In this document: piece after piece, positions 9,211-24,455 of the stretch
Layout of the letters: each line of letters starts with the position of its first letter
How positions within the stretch are numbered: the first letter of the stretch is position 1
Assembly: GCA_000507305.1 (NCBI GenBank)
Contig: DF240221.1
Coordinates: forward strand, 1-64,000
From: Breviolum minutum Mf 1.05b.01
Lineage: Eukaryota; Sar; Dinophyceae; Suessiales; Symbiodiniaceae
Length of the DNA: 64,000 nucleotides
Reading direction: 5' to 3'
Position numbers and translations under genes: made by a program
The notes under the pieces: model-generated
Seen by the model: only the letters and a program-made list of their open reading frames with translations
The model's database searches: none
Told to the model about the DNA's origin: nothing

Positions 9211-12200
9211 TTGCATAGCTGAGGCTGAGGCCCAGGCCGTTGCACCACAACGCAGGGCTTCGTGGGGCAGCAAGGAGCGTCCTGCTATTGCCACCTCTAC
9301 AAAGCCCCATGTGAATGGCGACGTGGATGAATTAGTGTGGCTGAGAGGTTTGATTGGTTTAAAAAAAGCGTAGGGAACTCCACTCTTATGGTCGCTAAGA
9401 TTGAAAAAAGGGCAGGTTTGCGTTGCATGGCTTTGATGCTTGGCCCAGGTCGGCCCACTTCTGCACCACAGACCGCCAGGAATGGATGCTAAGAAAGCAG
9501 TATATAATTCAGGAACGCTTTGGATAATCAAAACTACAATGATCCAGGTTTTGGTGGATGAAACTGAAGTCTGGCCCGCCGTGGAGAGCAAATCAAAGCA
9601 GTAGCATGATTCGAGAGAGATTTTTTATCCAGATCATTTCCTAGCATTTTTGCACTGAACCAAGAGGACATGGAGCTTTTTTGAACCGGATTATGATCAA
9701 TCCACATGTAACATGTGCTCATGTCTCCTGTCAGCGAAAGTCGCGAATCGGATGCTAAGGAACTCCAGCGTCCAAGACGACCCATGGCACACCCTCGCGC
9801 TCCGAAACAGGACCCAAATACCTGCATGTTGATCATGCAGATTCAACATGTGACATACCTTGTGAGGAGCAAGCCCTCCTGTTCATCGTGTAGCCAGACA
9901 AATTCTTGCATCCTCCCCGGCGCAAGTTCCTTGACTTCGCGAAGTTTTGGGATATGAGAAGTGACCCAAATGATGCCAAGATGTCTGATGTGTTGACGAG
10001 TTTTGCTTCAGACCGGTATTCACCATGGTTCTTACAGGTTGGCAGGGATCTCTTTACAGCCACCAGTCGGTTGCAGTCAAATGAGTCTTTTTCCCAAGTG
10101 CTCTCCGTGGGCAGTCTGTGTCCCAAGGATGTGATTCATATCAATCTGGAGCATCCCATCACCAGCTACATCTCTCCCTCGCAGTCCTCCGCACATTTGG
10201 CCGCAAATTTTTTCAGGGCAATTTGCCATTGCAGATGAATTTGGAATGAAGGATCCGCATCCAGGGCCCAACGGTTCAGTTTGACCTCTGTCTTCATTGA
10301 GGTCTCCTCTAAGGTACCTTCCCCTGCAAGTCCGAAGCCTTTCCTGCAGGCAAGGCTTCTTTTTTTAAATAAGGCAGTGGAACATGGTGAACAACTGGCG
10401 TGTGAAACGGTTGAACTTGGCCACCTAGGATGGGACATCTACACACCAACCTGATGAGGCCTGGAGATATCACAAGCAGATGAATACAACGAGACGAGAG
10501 ATGCCTGACTAGATACACGGATACACCTTAGTATTTTAATTACTACTTTGCTTTCACTCCTGATTCATCGTGATTCATCAAGGGGGAGCTTTCAGTCAAG
10601 AGTCAAGGTGTGCAATCCAAGGGCCAAAATTCACAGGCAGAGCTCCTGAGGGCCGAGGTGGTGGAACTCAAGCGGAGTTTCCAGGCATGGAGATTTTGCA
10701 ATTGAAGGGGTGCAAACCCTGTGGATGTCACCACTCGTTGAAGGGACACATCGCGCATCCCTTCCAAGAACACTGAAGATCAGTGAATGAAAGTGCTGAG
10801 AGCACAGAAGATTTTCTACTGTATATCAATTAGTTTGCGCGGATCGTGCTTGTCAATCGTGCTAAGTTCTATTGATTCCTGTGTGCCTTTTACTTTCCAG
10901 TTTGAAGGACCAAATCATGGATTGTCCAGCTTGATCATGTTGCTTCTGACGTTTTCTTTCAAGCTCAAATTGACATACAGTAATTTCAAGCAAGCCAGAC
11001 AATGTATTGATATGCTTGGAAGACAGGTGCGCAAACCACTTTCATTCATTTCCTTTGACTGCTCTAAAGCTCCAACCAAAGCAGTGCAAGCAGCAGAGTG
11101 CCATCATCAGTTATCGATAAATGCGCAACCTCTGCAAAAGTTCATTGCAAGCATGGCATGGTTGAACCTTCTTGAAGCATGTTGAACCGAACCCAAAGCC
11201 TTGACCCTGAGCCCGACAATACGCTGCGATGTGTGGGCAGAGTCTGAGGTGCCTGCCGTTGGAACGGTAGGGAAGATTTCGAGTGATTCCAAGATGTTTC
11301 GGGTGGAGACTTTGATCCTCCAGAGCCACGATTGAATGGTAGAGAAGCAGTCACCAGCAAATTGATGTTACATCATGTCACCAGCTTCTGAGGTGATTTC
11401 AGCATGGTGGAGAAGAACTATTCCTACCTCGCAATCCAGCTGTCAAAATTCTGCCAAGCCTATGGACGTCGACAGCTGGAGATTGCCTTCTTACAGCTGA
11501 GGGAACATGCGCTAAAGGTCGACACACATCAGGTCAGCAGCTAAATTTTGCAAGATGCATGAGTTGCAAGTGAGGTTTTTACCCCAGGTTTCAAACCATC
11601 ACAGGTGCGGATGGCCTGTCAACCCCGTCGTTCCCATTGCCGCAGGTTGAGGTGGAGCACAAGCACACGCATGCCGCTCCACACGAGCTGGGCCATACAC
11701 ATCACCATGCGGATCCACATGCTCAAGCTGCACATTCGCATGCAGAACCCTCCAGGAGTTCAACTGTGCCTTTTCGGCGGGCCACAGTCGCATCAGCTTT
11801 TGCTTCAGAATTTTTGAGTGACCTTTGATTGTTTTTGATTGTTTTTTTGGGGCAGGTCTGGATTTTGCTAGTGATCCCTGAGTTATCCTTGTCTCACAAG
11901 TTTGTTGATTTACTTTGTTTTCTTTAAGATTTTTTTGTGCAAAAGTGCCATACAGCTGGAGGACAGAGTATGTGAGATGGTTATTTCCTAATCTTACTGA
12001 CACATGCTACAGGATTTGCAGGCTGATTCTCAACATAAGCATGGCCACTAGAAACGAAACAGTCTTTGTGTAGACGTGGTTGTCACACCCCTTTGATGCA
12101 CTAACTTTCAAGATTTTCACAGCTCAACGCTTGTGGCCTGAGGCCATGGAAGACAACATGACATTAGGCTTCCAAACATTGTCCTCCATCTTGGCCCTGC

Positions 12201-14315
12201 AGCTACGCCACGCTCTTCGACGCTGGGAGAACTTCGCGCGACGGAAACAGTTCGAGGAAAGGCAGTCCAAAGTGGTGCACGCCCTCAGACGCTCGTTCTG
12301 GTGATTGAATTGCAGAAATGAGGACATATCAGAACACTAGGTACATGGCCTTACATGGCCTAGCTTGCGATAAGAAACTGACAATGCCAATGTGGCCTTG
12401 CCGCAGCTTTGCAGCTTTGCCTTCATTGATTTGCTTGTATTGTTTGAGTATGGATTTTTTTGGGGGCAGATTATCGGATCATTTCATCAGCCCTTTCAGG
12501 AAATGTCCAAGCCGAGTTGGATGGCAAGAGAAAACCTCAACCTCATCAGCCTCATCAGCTTCATCAGCTTCATCAATCATATCAGGCTCCACGTAGTGTG
12601 CTTGGTCACAGCCCTGACCTTGAGATACACAGCGGCCGCAGTCCTGGTCATTTGCTGTCGCCCTCATCGGCAGCTGACTCCACCCCACACTTCCGATCGC
12701 AGCTGGGAGAGTGGCGGTCGGGGTCGTTGGTGGGCTATGGCACCTATGGCCATGGCAGTGGGTTACATGGTGCGAAGAAATCGCACGGCTTCCCAACAGA
12801 TGATGACTTTGTGAAGTCGTCCCTTGGTCTTTGATTCAAAAAAAAAGGGGTGGTGACTCATGATGTTGAACCGCTTGCCCCAAACGTAGCCTTCATGCTG
12901 GTATTAGGGCTGATGCATTTGGTGATTGTGCTAAGCTTTTCGGGTGCCTAAGGCTTTGTGAGGATCAAGCTCGAATTGACGAGGCCCGAAGCTGCAGTTT
13001 TTCATGCAGATGCATCACGAAGCTGATAGAATCCTGATAGATAGAATTATCTGGTTTCAATGGGTTTTAGGGTGTAATCAAAGAAATGTTGCGCTCTCAT
13101 ACTCCGATTGTCCTGTGTTCTGGTAGTTGCCTCTCCTTCCAGCAGATGAACAAAAATTGGTGTATCAGAGTGTTAATTGATACTTGAGAATCCAAGCGAA
13201 ACCTCAAGACTCAAGACCATGAGTGACCATGAGGTTTAGATACCACATCGACATGCATCTAACCCAATTCCCAATATCTAGACGCTTACATCCTGTATCG
13301 CCAGCTTGCAGCCTTTTCGAGAGGTCATAAAGTTGGCAGCTATTCTTTGGGACCATGCCAGTCTGGCAAATATGCAATCAGCCACTTGGTGTCAACGATT
13401 GGGTAGGGTTGGGTAGGATTCGTTTCGGTGGGATATGGTGGGATCTGCCGAGTTGAATCGCAAGGCTGCTCTACCAACGGTGCTCTTGAAGGCGTCCTTG
13501 CTGGCGAGGATGGCAGAACGTTGTCAACGACATATCTTGAAGGAAGCCTTGCACCTCTTATGGAAGCTTCTTTGTCTGAAATTTTATACAGAAGCAATTT
13601 GCACCTCCCGCAAATTGGTGACACAATGTATTTTCAAATTTTTGGCCACTCAGTCGTTACTTTGCCTCGTAACCTCATTTGGTTGAGGCGCTGTACCTTG
13701 AAAAGGTCCATGGAGGAGCTCTTAGCGAACAATGCTCATCTGAAGGTGCCAGAGGTCTCCCAGAAACCTCCGGAGGTGGTGATGCAGGGGGCAGTTGCAA
13801 CAGCTCTGGAAGCAATGATGGAGGAAGGCGCATCCACGACAACGCACCCGAAAGTGAGTGAGGAAGTTAACTTGCACGAAACCCATGAAGCTCCTGCTGC
13901 TTCAGTTGCTTCAGCTGAAGCTCCTGCTGCTTCAGTTGCTTCAGCTGCTTCAGAAGAATTTGATGGATCCCATGGATCACATGGATCACATGAAACGTCC
14001 GAGAAGCACTCTCAAAGTCACACAGCCCAGGTGGAACGCTCCGGGTCGAAAGAATCCTCGGAGACTGAGGTTCGCCATGCCTCCATGGCTTCCGCGGCTG
14101 GCTTTGATGCCCTGGCAGAAGCCATAGCATCACCAGTGGTGACACAGCCTCCTACAGCACAGCACGTGGCCACCGCGCAGCACATGGCCACGTCGCGGGC
14201 TACGCCAGGACGTGGCCCTGCGGTAACAGCCATCATGGCCGGGTTGGAATCAGAGGAGCCTTCTGAGGCAGAGAGTGACATTGATGATGACGCCTTGGTA
14301 GCAATCTTGGGCTAG
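9211..14315 (+). CDS. unknown multi-exon protein, helical and disordered
   Basis: Candidate exons: 9211-9347, 9735-9826, 9906-10037, 10596-10684 (helical; the intron may start with GC), 11403-11532, 11588-11815, 12123-12300, 12470-12834, about 13452-13570, and 13690-14315 ending in a stop. Visible features are a helical segment in 11403-11532 (L-A-I-Q-L-S-K-F-C-Q), and a His-rich stretch in 11588-11815 with many H-x-H-x-H pairs. Exon 12123-12300 has an Arg/Trp-rich helix, L-R-H-A-L-R-R-W-E-N-F-A-R-R, reminiscent of centrin-binding Sfi1-type helices. A Pro/His/Ser-rich exon follows at 12470. The last exon has two copies of E-A-P-A-A-S-V-A-S, three G-S-H units and an acidic C-terminus. No enzyme domain is seen. 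Whether all exons form one gene is inferred from strand and spacing. Confidence 0.45.
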
Positions 14316-14764
14316 GCACAGTTTGCATCAAGGACGGTGCGCTCTTGGGAATATCCAAGAGTCACTGATTGATATCATGTACAGGCAATTCAGCCCAGCC
14401 TTATTTCAATGATAGAAGGCACGAACTGGGCCTTGGGGCGCGGCTGGGCCAGAGCTCCTTCCTTTTTGCGCTTCCTCCAACTGGAACGGAACTTATGTTG
14501 AATTGTTACTGTTTCAATCTGTGTCTAAATTTCAAAATATCTCATTGCTTAGAAGGGATCATGGACTTGCTGTAAATGAAATCCGCCACGAAAAACAGAT
14601 GGAGAAAGCGACAGAAGCGCGAGTTTCATGACACCTTCCCCGGAACTGCCAATGTATGTTGTACAAGGTCGAACTAGATGTGGCCTGCCTGGTCAACAAA
14701 GCAGGGAGTTCGCATCATCCTGAGTTTCTGTGGTAGAGCCTGCCTCAAGCCTTGTGCCAGGAGG
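14316..14764. other. no gene recognised
   Basis: Intergenic after the stop at 14315; nothing seen. Confidence 0.5.
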
Positions 14765-14795
14765 TAGGTTAGTTAGTTATATGTTACTCAGTTAG

Positions 14796-14890
<95 letters not shown>

Positions 14891-14914
14891 GTTAGTTTGT
14901 TAGTTTGTTAGTTT

Positions 14915-14954
<40 letters not shown>

Positions 14955-14978
14955 GTTTGTTTGTTTGTTTGTTTGTTG
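14765..14978. repeat. (GTTAGTTG/GTTA/GTTT)n tandem array
   Basis: About 210 bp of tetranucleotide-based repeat that changes unit along its length: ggttagtt units first, then gttagtta, then tttg at the right end. This suggests successive expansions of sequence variants. Confidence 0.95.
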
Positions 14979-15302
14979 GTGGTTTCTGCCAATCCACAAA
15001 ACTCTTCATCTCCATCACCCTCATGCCCACTACTTAGCCGTCAGGCACGAGAAGCGCAGCTAGTGCAGCAGGCACGTACTGTGAAAGATTCCTAATTTTG
15101 GAAGTAGCCTCAGTACCTTCCATGTGAGATTGGATGAAATCACCTGATTTGTTTTGTTTCAAGTCCTGCTTAATACTCCTAAATGATCCATACATCTCCA
15201 TTGATCTTGCACTTAATATGTGGGACACACATTGTTTGTATACCGATGGGGTTTTCGGCATTCTCATACAACCCCTTGCTGGTAGGTGGAATCTTTGTGT
15301 AG

Positions 15303-17278
15303 CCAGCTGGCGGCCGCCAATTGCGCTCGCGAAGCAGCTGAGGCCGAAGTGAAAGTTCTGCGAAGTGTCTTGGAGACTGGCTGTTGAGAGGTGAAAATGA
15401 TGTATGGGCAGGATTCGTTGATTGCAGGATTGAAGCTTTGCAAGCACAATTGCATCAGACCCTTTTTGGACTCCTGGACTGTTTTTTTTTTTGGGGTGGG
15501 TTTGGGGTCGACATGAGAATCGGCCTTGGAGTTTTAGAGTCACGAAAGGCGCTGCTTTTCTAGGAAGAATCTCAGACCTGGATGGGAAAAAATCCGCAGC
15601 CGAGGTGAATTGGCTGCACATGCTGAACCACGGAAGGCTGAACCACATGCAAACAACGGAATGAAAGAAGAGATGATTCTTGGGCTGTGAGATTTGGTGG
15701 GAATGTTTCGGATTCTGAGATTCCCAACATTTTGGAATTGATGCACAAGAAACAAACGAATCCAACATGGAAAATGCAGCGAAAGCGACAAGAGAAGCAG
15801 AAGCAAAAGTAGAAGCACCAAAGACAACAAGAGCATCAAAAGCAACAGCAGCAAAAGCGGGGAAAGCAGAAAAAACAAAGAAGAGACAATCAGAATTCCC
15901 CAAAAAAGGCAACCCTCCAAGATCAATTCATCCGGCATCAGCCAAATCTAATTGCCTTAAAGTTTCTCCATGAAAGCAGTATGTGCTGTATAATGATGTA
16001 ATTTGCCTCTGTTGCCTCTTTTGCACCATCATCTTCGATGATGATGATCATGATGATGATCATCATCAACTACAGTACCTAATCCTCATCCTCATCCTCA
16101 CCAGCAACATGAACAACTAACAGATACAGCACCAAGACCCTAGGCCCTAGGCGCTGCACCTTCAACCAATCCCTTTTCCAGCAGCCAAGAACCGACCCGC
16201 GCGCCATTTTTAATCGCCAAAACAATCCATCCAACAAAACTGCAGAAAGCTGCAATTAAAGAAAATCACCAAATACATATTGTAAAACAGTGAAATATGA
16301 AATTGATTCCCGAAATAATCCGGCACCCATTGACTTTTCTCCATTAATCCGGCACCCATTGACTTTTCTCCATCTGCTGGCAGTCTGTGATGATGAATTC
16401 TGATCAGATAATGTCTATGATTAGATATTTGTTTGTTGAAAGACTGGTCTCCAGTTTAGTCAGATTGCGAGTCGTGGTTGTCTCCACCTCAACCGCCTTG
16501 CCGAGGGCACGCCAGGGGGCTGAGCTTCTCCGCTTACAGCAAGCCTTCGACCACTTCGAAGCCCAAGCGGCTGAGCGTGAGGAACGACTCAACGCCGAGC
16601 GGTCTCATGTCTTGCATCTGGAAGAATTGCTTCGAAGCCAACAAAGTGCCTTGGATGCCTTGAAACCCATGAGTCGACGTGAAAACTTTGTTGTAAACCA
16701 ACGAGTGGGGGATCAAAGGTGGCACAGGTGATGCGGGAAGAACTTTCAATAATAATATGTTGATATCACTAATTTGGCTTTTGTTGCGAAATTTGCATTT
16801 GGTAGTCAGAACTTTTCAGATTTCCAGATGTTCTTGAAGGTGTCAAGGGACGTGCAGCTACGAGGGAAGCCTCCCCACAATTTGGTCCCTCCACCCTTCC
16901 GGGCATTTCCACACTGACCTAAGGTCAGCAGCAGCAGTTTTGCTCGGACTTGCAGGTCTGGACGAGCCTTCATGTCCTCAGATGTTGCAAACTCATGCCA
17001 CATCACCACATCACTTCCTTACTTGAAGTTTTTTCCCAACACACCTGGTGCAGCAACTTCATTTTCTCAAAAGTCGTATGCAGTCTTTGCTTGGATTTTT
17101 TGCTCAGGCGCTTTGGGCCAAAGTCAGCACCGCGCGCTGTGAGGTCCGGCCTCGTCCAGAGGTTGCCTCTGAAGCCAGCCAACCTGTCCGGCTGCGTACC
17201 GGTGAAGAGCAGGTGAATGACATGGCAGCCAATGTGTTGCTGAGGAACATCTATTCGGCTGTTTCAGAGTTGCCTTGA
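15303..17278 (+). CDS. coiled-coil protein, at least three exons
   Basis: Exon 15303-15379 follows an AG acceptor and reads A-R-E-A-A-E-A-E-V-K-V-L-R. Its intron may begin with GC. Exon about 16465-16664 reads A-E-L-L-R-L-Q-Q-A-F-D-H-F-E-A-Q, then repeated E-R-E-E-R-L-type heptads, a clear coiled coil. Exon 17108-17278 follows TGCTCAG, reads A-L-W-A-K-V and ends at TGA. A Lys/Ala-rich frame at 15767-15973 lies in the intervening intron and may be either an exon or a low-complexity (AGCA)-rich tract. No family can be named; such composition fits cytoskeletal or basal-body proteins, but that is a guess. Confidence 0.5.
16023..16068. repeat. palindromic (GAT)n/(ATC)n tract
   Basis: Alternating catcat and gatgat runs that can fold on themselves. 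Confidence 0.7.
16317..16373. repeat. exact 29-bp tandem duplication
   Basis: Two adjacent copies of a unit containing aatccggcacccattgactt, identical over the visible length. Confidence 0.9.
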
Positions 17279-17699
17279 GAACTCAAGGATTGGAGCTGGA
17301 TGCCAATTGTCGGGAAAAATGCTTGGAAAAAAAGTTGGACAGAAGTGGTGAGACGTGGTGAAGTCGAGTCTGTTTGCATTCTGATCGTGCTGAGGTGGTC
17401 ATGGCCATGGCTTTACTTTCTCGCCGGGACGACGAGTGCTAACAAGAGATGGAGGAGGCGAAGTTCTTGAGAAAATTTTTGGTGTGTCATGGTTTTCAGA
17501 CTGGATCTAGTCACTATAGTCTTTGTGTTGAAAGTGCTTGGAAATGACATAGGATCTGTACGGGTGGCATCGCCAGTGCCAGTGGTGCAGGCCTGGTGAC
17601 TCACCAAACTCACGTTGATCCCACTGTTCCAAGAAGAGCAATGCATCTTTTTTACGCACTTGAAACTTTAAACAACCAAATAACATGCAGTAAACACAC

Positions 17700-17790
17700 A
17701 CACACATATATGATTACTTAGGTTACATGCTATATGTATATATATCTTATATAGATGATATATAAGAAACATATATACATAAGCACGTGT
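17700..17790. repeat. AT-rich dinucleotide-like tract
   Basis: Irregular TA-rich sequence with (CA)n at its left edge. Confidence 0.7.
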
Positions 17791-17794
17791 TGGC

Positions 17795-18265
17795 AGATCC
17801 ACGCAAGCTTTTGAGTCCCCTCTTCGACTGCGGACGAGCTTAGGGCCAACCCTATAAGTCCATGTGGGTTAATTCCCTAAAACCTGCAGGCATCCCTTGC
17901 GCAACTGGCGGGCGCAGCCGTCAGTTCCCGGGTCACATTGGTCACGCATAGGCGCAGCGGCTGCAGAGGTTTCTGGTGGCCAAATTCATATTCTTAATGA
18001 AAGTGGATTGAATTTGAACATGGTCAACCCATGATCAGGTTAATTTAACCAAACAGCTTCAAATTAGTCCATTCGCCCCAGTTTTTGTCATCCAGAGTCG
18101 AAACACTCAAGTGGTTGATGCAGGGGAATATCGCCACACAGCCCCAGGGGTCAGGGTGCCACAGAGGGGCCACTTCAGTCTGGGATTGTGGAAGTTTGGT
18201 CACGTGTATCAGCCAAATTTGGGGTGTCACTCACATTGAGATATGTAATTGTGACAAGACTAGGA
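17795..18265. other. GC-rich non-coding block then intergenic sequence
   Basis: 17,795-17,965 is markedly GC-rich beside the AT tract and has no convincing frame; a GCGCAG element appears twice near its end. No RNA gene structure was recognised. The rest shows nothing. Confidence 0.3.
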
Positions 18266-18303
18266 ATCTCAGGTTTTTGCATGTTTTTGCATGTTTTTGC
18301 CAT
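18266..18303. repeat. 12-bp tandem repeat
   Basis: Three units of tttttgcatg with two bases of spacer. Confidence 0.7.
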
Positions 18304-18380
18304 CCATGTCCATTCTTTGATTCCCTGATATCATTGCGAACATCCATCCTGTTTTGTTGCTCCAGCTGGGGCGCGGGTTC

Positions 18381-18440
18381 GCTTGTACACGTGAAATTGG
18401 CTCGCTTGTACACGTGAAATTGGCTCGCTTGTACACGTGA
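18381..18440. repeat. 23-bp tandem repeat, about 2.6 copies
   Basis: Units starting gcttgtacacgtgaaattgg at 18381, 18404 and 18427 (period exactly 23). Each carries the palindrome CACGTG. Confidence 0.9.
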
Positions 18441-18441
18441 C

Positions 18442-19281
18442 ACTTCCAGTTGCAGCGTGGATCNTGCCCTCCAGCTGATGCATGCTGATCGGCGATCGGT
18501 GTCATGGCAGCGACTCCTATTCCACGCAGCTCTGAAGAGTACAACCCAAAGCGAAAATGCCACATCCTCCGCCAAAGTTGGCGAAAGTTACGCGTTGCTC
18601 GGCAGTTGTTCCAACCAGAAATCACTTGAGAATGTGGTGAGCGGCAGCTTTCGCAGAATATGCCTTTCAAAGATTTTAACCAATCATATTTGTGGTAGCG
18701 CTTGAAGTTTTGGAATGTTTGTAATATATAACCCCGGATGTCCCGGATTAGTAACCAACCGGGTGCCCAATTTCGTAGCAATTGATGACTGTCTTTGAGT
18801 AACCGTGACCCCCGTAATTTAGGCAGACAGGGGTCCATTGATCCAGGGGTTGACATTATGTCCAGTTCTGGTGGATGGAGTCCTTTAGGTTTCCCTGCTG
18901 ACAATTGAATCAAGGTCATCGATCTCTTGGTGGTACTGCTGTTGTTTCCCTTGGAACTCTGTTGCTGGTTGTGTGAGAAACGCACTTTATGGCCATGGTT
19001 TCTATATCAACGCCTTGTGACTGGGCTCTGGAGTTCGTTCCGGTGGAAGATACAAAGCTTGTTGGATACACGAAGGATAAGTTCCAGTCGATGTGTCATG
19101 GGACGTTAATAGGGCCTTAAAGCCTTAAAGAGCAAATTTTGAAGTCTTCCCCTTTTTTTACCGCCCAACTATTATGATTTATCCGCCAAAAATTCGGCCC
19201 GGTGTAAACGACCAGGTGAGTTTCTTGCTCTTTCGGTTCTACTTCCGTGTCCACGTCATGGATCCTTGCAAGGTCTTTCAG
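18442..19281. other. open but unassigned stretch upstream of the acyltransferase
   Basis: 18,442-18,610 is GC-richer and open in two plus frames (one N at 18,464), so it may hold an exon, but no motif decides the frame. The remainder shows nothing beyond a consensus-like CAG/GTGAGT donor near 19,215 that could end an upstream exon of the acyltransferase. Confidence 0.3.
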
Positions 19282-20816
19282 GGACATCTGGGACGGCGCT
19301 TGATTTTTTGTTCTAACCATCCTACAGGACTGTTGGATCGACTGTTGGTGCAACATCTTTGTCCTTGGTGCTACTGCTTGACACAGAATTGGTTTGAGCA
19401 GCTTTGCGGTCAAGGAAAAAAAAAGCGGGACTTGACATTTTAAATAGTTGATATTGTTAGGAAATGCCCACAAGATCCATCGGCAAGTACATTCAGCTAT
19501 GGAAGAAGATTCTGCAAAAGATTGGCCTTGATGGGTAGTAGTAGAGAGAAATATGCCACTTTCCGTTCGGCAACACGGGTGGATGTTCCTGATTTGATAC
19601 CTCATCTGGGATTCTGGGCACTTTTTTCAAAGTGTCAAGATTTCAACACATGAGTAACTTTTCAACTTGGAGTTGCTTCAGCCCAGGTACACAAACGTTA
19701 TTGAGAGATGTTTGCACGTGACGAAGGGTATGTCTCTTGATCACGTGGTGCAATGTTTGCAGGGTGGTGGGGCCATTTGGATTGCTGTTGGTGGAGGTAG
19801 AGAGTTACATCCACATATACGGAAGGTGCATACTGGAGCAGCCCGGATTGCTCTACAATGTGGAGATGTTTGGTTGGTGCCAATGCATATTGCTTTTGAG
19901 GCTGATGGTTTTGGAGAATCCGGAAAGGTTCACACCAGGATTGAGCGCCATGAAGTTGTGAAAGAAACTGCTGGTGAGGTCTGATGTGCACTATCGGGTC
20001 ACTACCATCATAGTCTCATGGTTTATATGTAGACTGATATATTGGCAAATGTTGGCATAGGCCAAGAGTCCTACAATCCTACAACCTCACGTCAAATGGC
20101 TCCAGCTTAACCCCATGAACTGGAGCCACATTTGCCAGGCTCACTGCCAACTGGGATCGGATGTCATGGTCGAACTTGGAGCTCCAATCTTTGTCCGTCA
20201 AGCAGAGACAGAAAGCCCTGAGGGACGTGAAGGAGTTCGATCTTTGATGCGGGACATGGAAGCCCGATTGGTGCCATTGACTAACTGGATTCCTGTGAGT
20301 GAAGATGATTTTGGAAAGAAAGGTTGGAGGGGTGTGGGTGAGACACGAGCAGCTGTTGAAGAGTGGTATCAAGTTCGTGCCATTGAATCTCGTGCTAATT
20401 GATCTAATTGGGATCCCAAAGAAGGGAGCCTTTTTTTTTTAAGTCAGGGGAGATGCCTACACCGTCAGGCGGTAAACTATCGAGGACTGTAATTTTTCAA
20501 TCTTTTTGCTTTTAATTTTCTTCGTCTTCTCTTACTTGTTGTTTGACTAGAGTTGGTGTTCAAAAACTTCAGCGTTTCAAGCCGAGTAATTGTTTCAACT
20601 TTCAAGATTTATTCAAATTGCTGGTGGATTCTTGCTTCAACTCAGGATACGTTGATTCATCTCCAACGCTATGTTGAGGAAGATGCGATGACCCCGCTAC
20701 CCTGGACCTGCCGAGTGCGCCTAATACGTCAAGCAGCACAAGAGGCAGCACGACTGGGACCTGCAAAATTACCACAGATCGTGGCAGCAGTGCGAAGATT
20801 CGTACAGCTCCTGGAG
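19282..20816 (+). CDS. glycerolipid acyltransferase (PlsC / GPT2-like)
   Basis: Transfers an acyl group from acyl-CoA or acyl-ACP to glycerol-3-phosphate or its lyso-product in phospholipid synthesis; usually membrane-bound. Exon 19282-19367 reads L-I-F-C-S-N-H-P-T-G-L-L-D, the acyltransferase box with catalytic His and Asp; the five-residue spacing is that of GPT2-like enzymes. The exon ending at 19900 (start near 19692-19763) reads G-G-G-R-E-L, then K-V-H-T-G-A-A-R-I-A-L and L-V-P-M-H-I-A-F-E, matching the FPEGxxx...G.A..AL....VP blocks. Its GAG/GC donor joins in phase to 20139-20294 (S-D-V-M-V-E-L-G-A-P-I), which joins in phase to 20646-20816 (R-F-V-Q-L-L-E). The residues before G-G-R are A-V instead of P-E. 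The region between 19367 and 19692, including motif II, is unresolved, as are the N-terminus and the stop. Confidence 0.75.
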
Positions 20817-21048
20817 GGTGACTTGGAACATATTTTTTACAAGAGTATGTGTGAAACTTTTAATGATAGATTCGTATTCATATTATGAGTTTGTATGAAA
20901 TCATTTGTGTCCCGTTATTTTGATATTGTAGATATGTATCTGAAGTGAATGTGGGTACTTTTCTTATGTATCTTTATAGAGATGTGTATCATATCTTCAG
21001 ATATCTGGTTTTCAGATGTCCACTGATTCATGTTTTGGTAGTGGACAG

Positions 21049-23831
<2,783 letters not shown>

Positions 23832-24455
23832 GTGGGAGATGGAGATGGGCTTCAGGTTCAGAGTTCGACATAGCTTGCATTTGTTGGATTTTCATTTTTT
23901 CAAAAATCAACATTTAGATGCTCCACTTAGCATTGATGAGATTGTTGGCTACTGGTTTTTTGGAGTAAAGCGGAGAAGATTAGATGGACTCGTTTCCTAT
24001 AGCAATGTCTATGACTCGAAATGACTCCAAAGCTTGAACTGTCAACCTCACTTGATCATCGCAGGCGGTCACTATCACCGATAAGGCACGAGTTTTTTTT
24101 CTTCGGAAGTTTTGAACCTCCAGAGGATATTCATCAAGAGAAGTCAGCCCCAAGGAAATGATGCCTTGGCCCACAGAGACCATGGCACTACCTTTGTGAG
24201 ACATGTGCTTTTACAATCTTCACTTGTGGATAAATGAAATCCTTGAATGTTCTTTTGGTTGGTTTTGATGTGCAGGGGCTCTTTGGAAACCTTTGAGCTA
24301 CCCACCCAGGACAATCTAAAGGTCCCAGCAGCTAATACTCATCCAAAAAAACTTGAAAACTACGCTATGTGACATTGGTAGTTCGTGGTTTGAAAACACT
24401 AATCATAATCATCCTTTTGACCAGCAGTTTGGTGAGTCCTTTTTGTAAGGTGCAG
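23832..24455. other. no gene recognised
   Basis: Intron or intergenic; nothing seen. Confidence 0.4.

Noticed and set aside
9166..9591. A 141-codon minus-strand frame
   Set aside because: Overlaps a better-supported plus exon with acceptor and donor (9211-9347); no motif.
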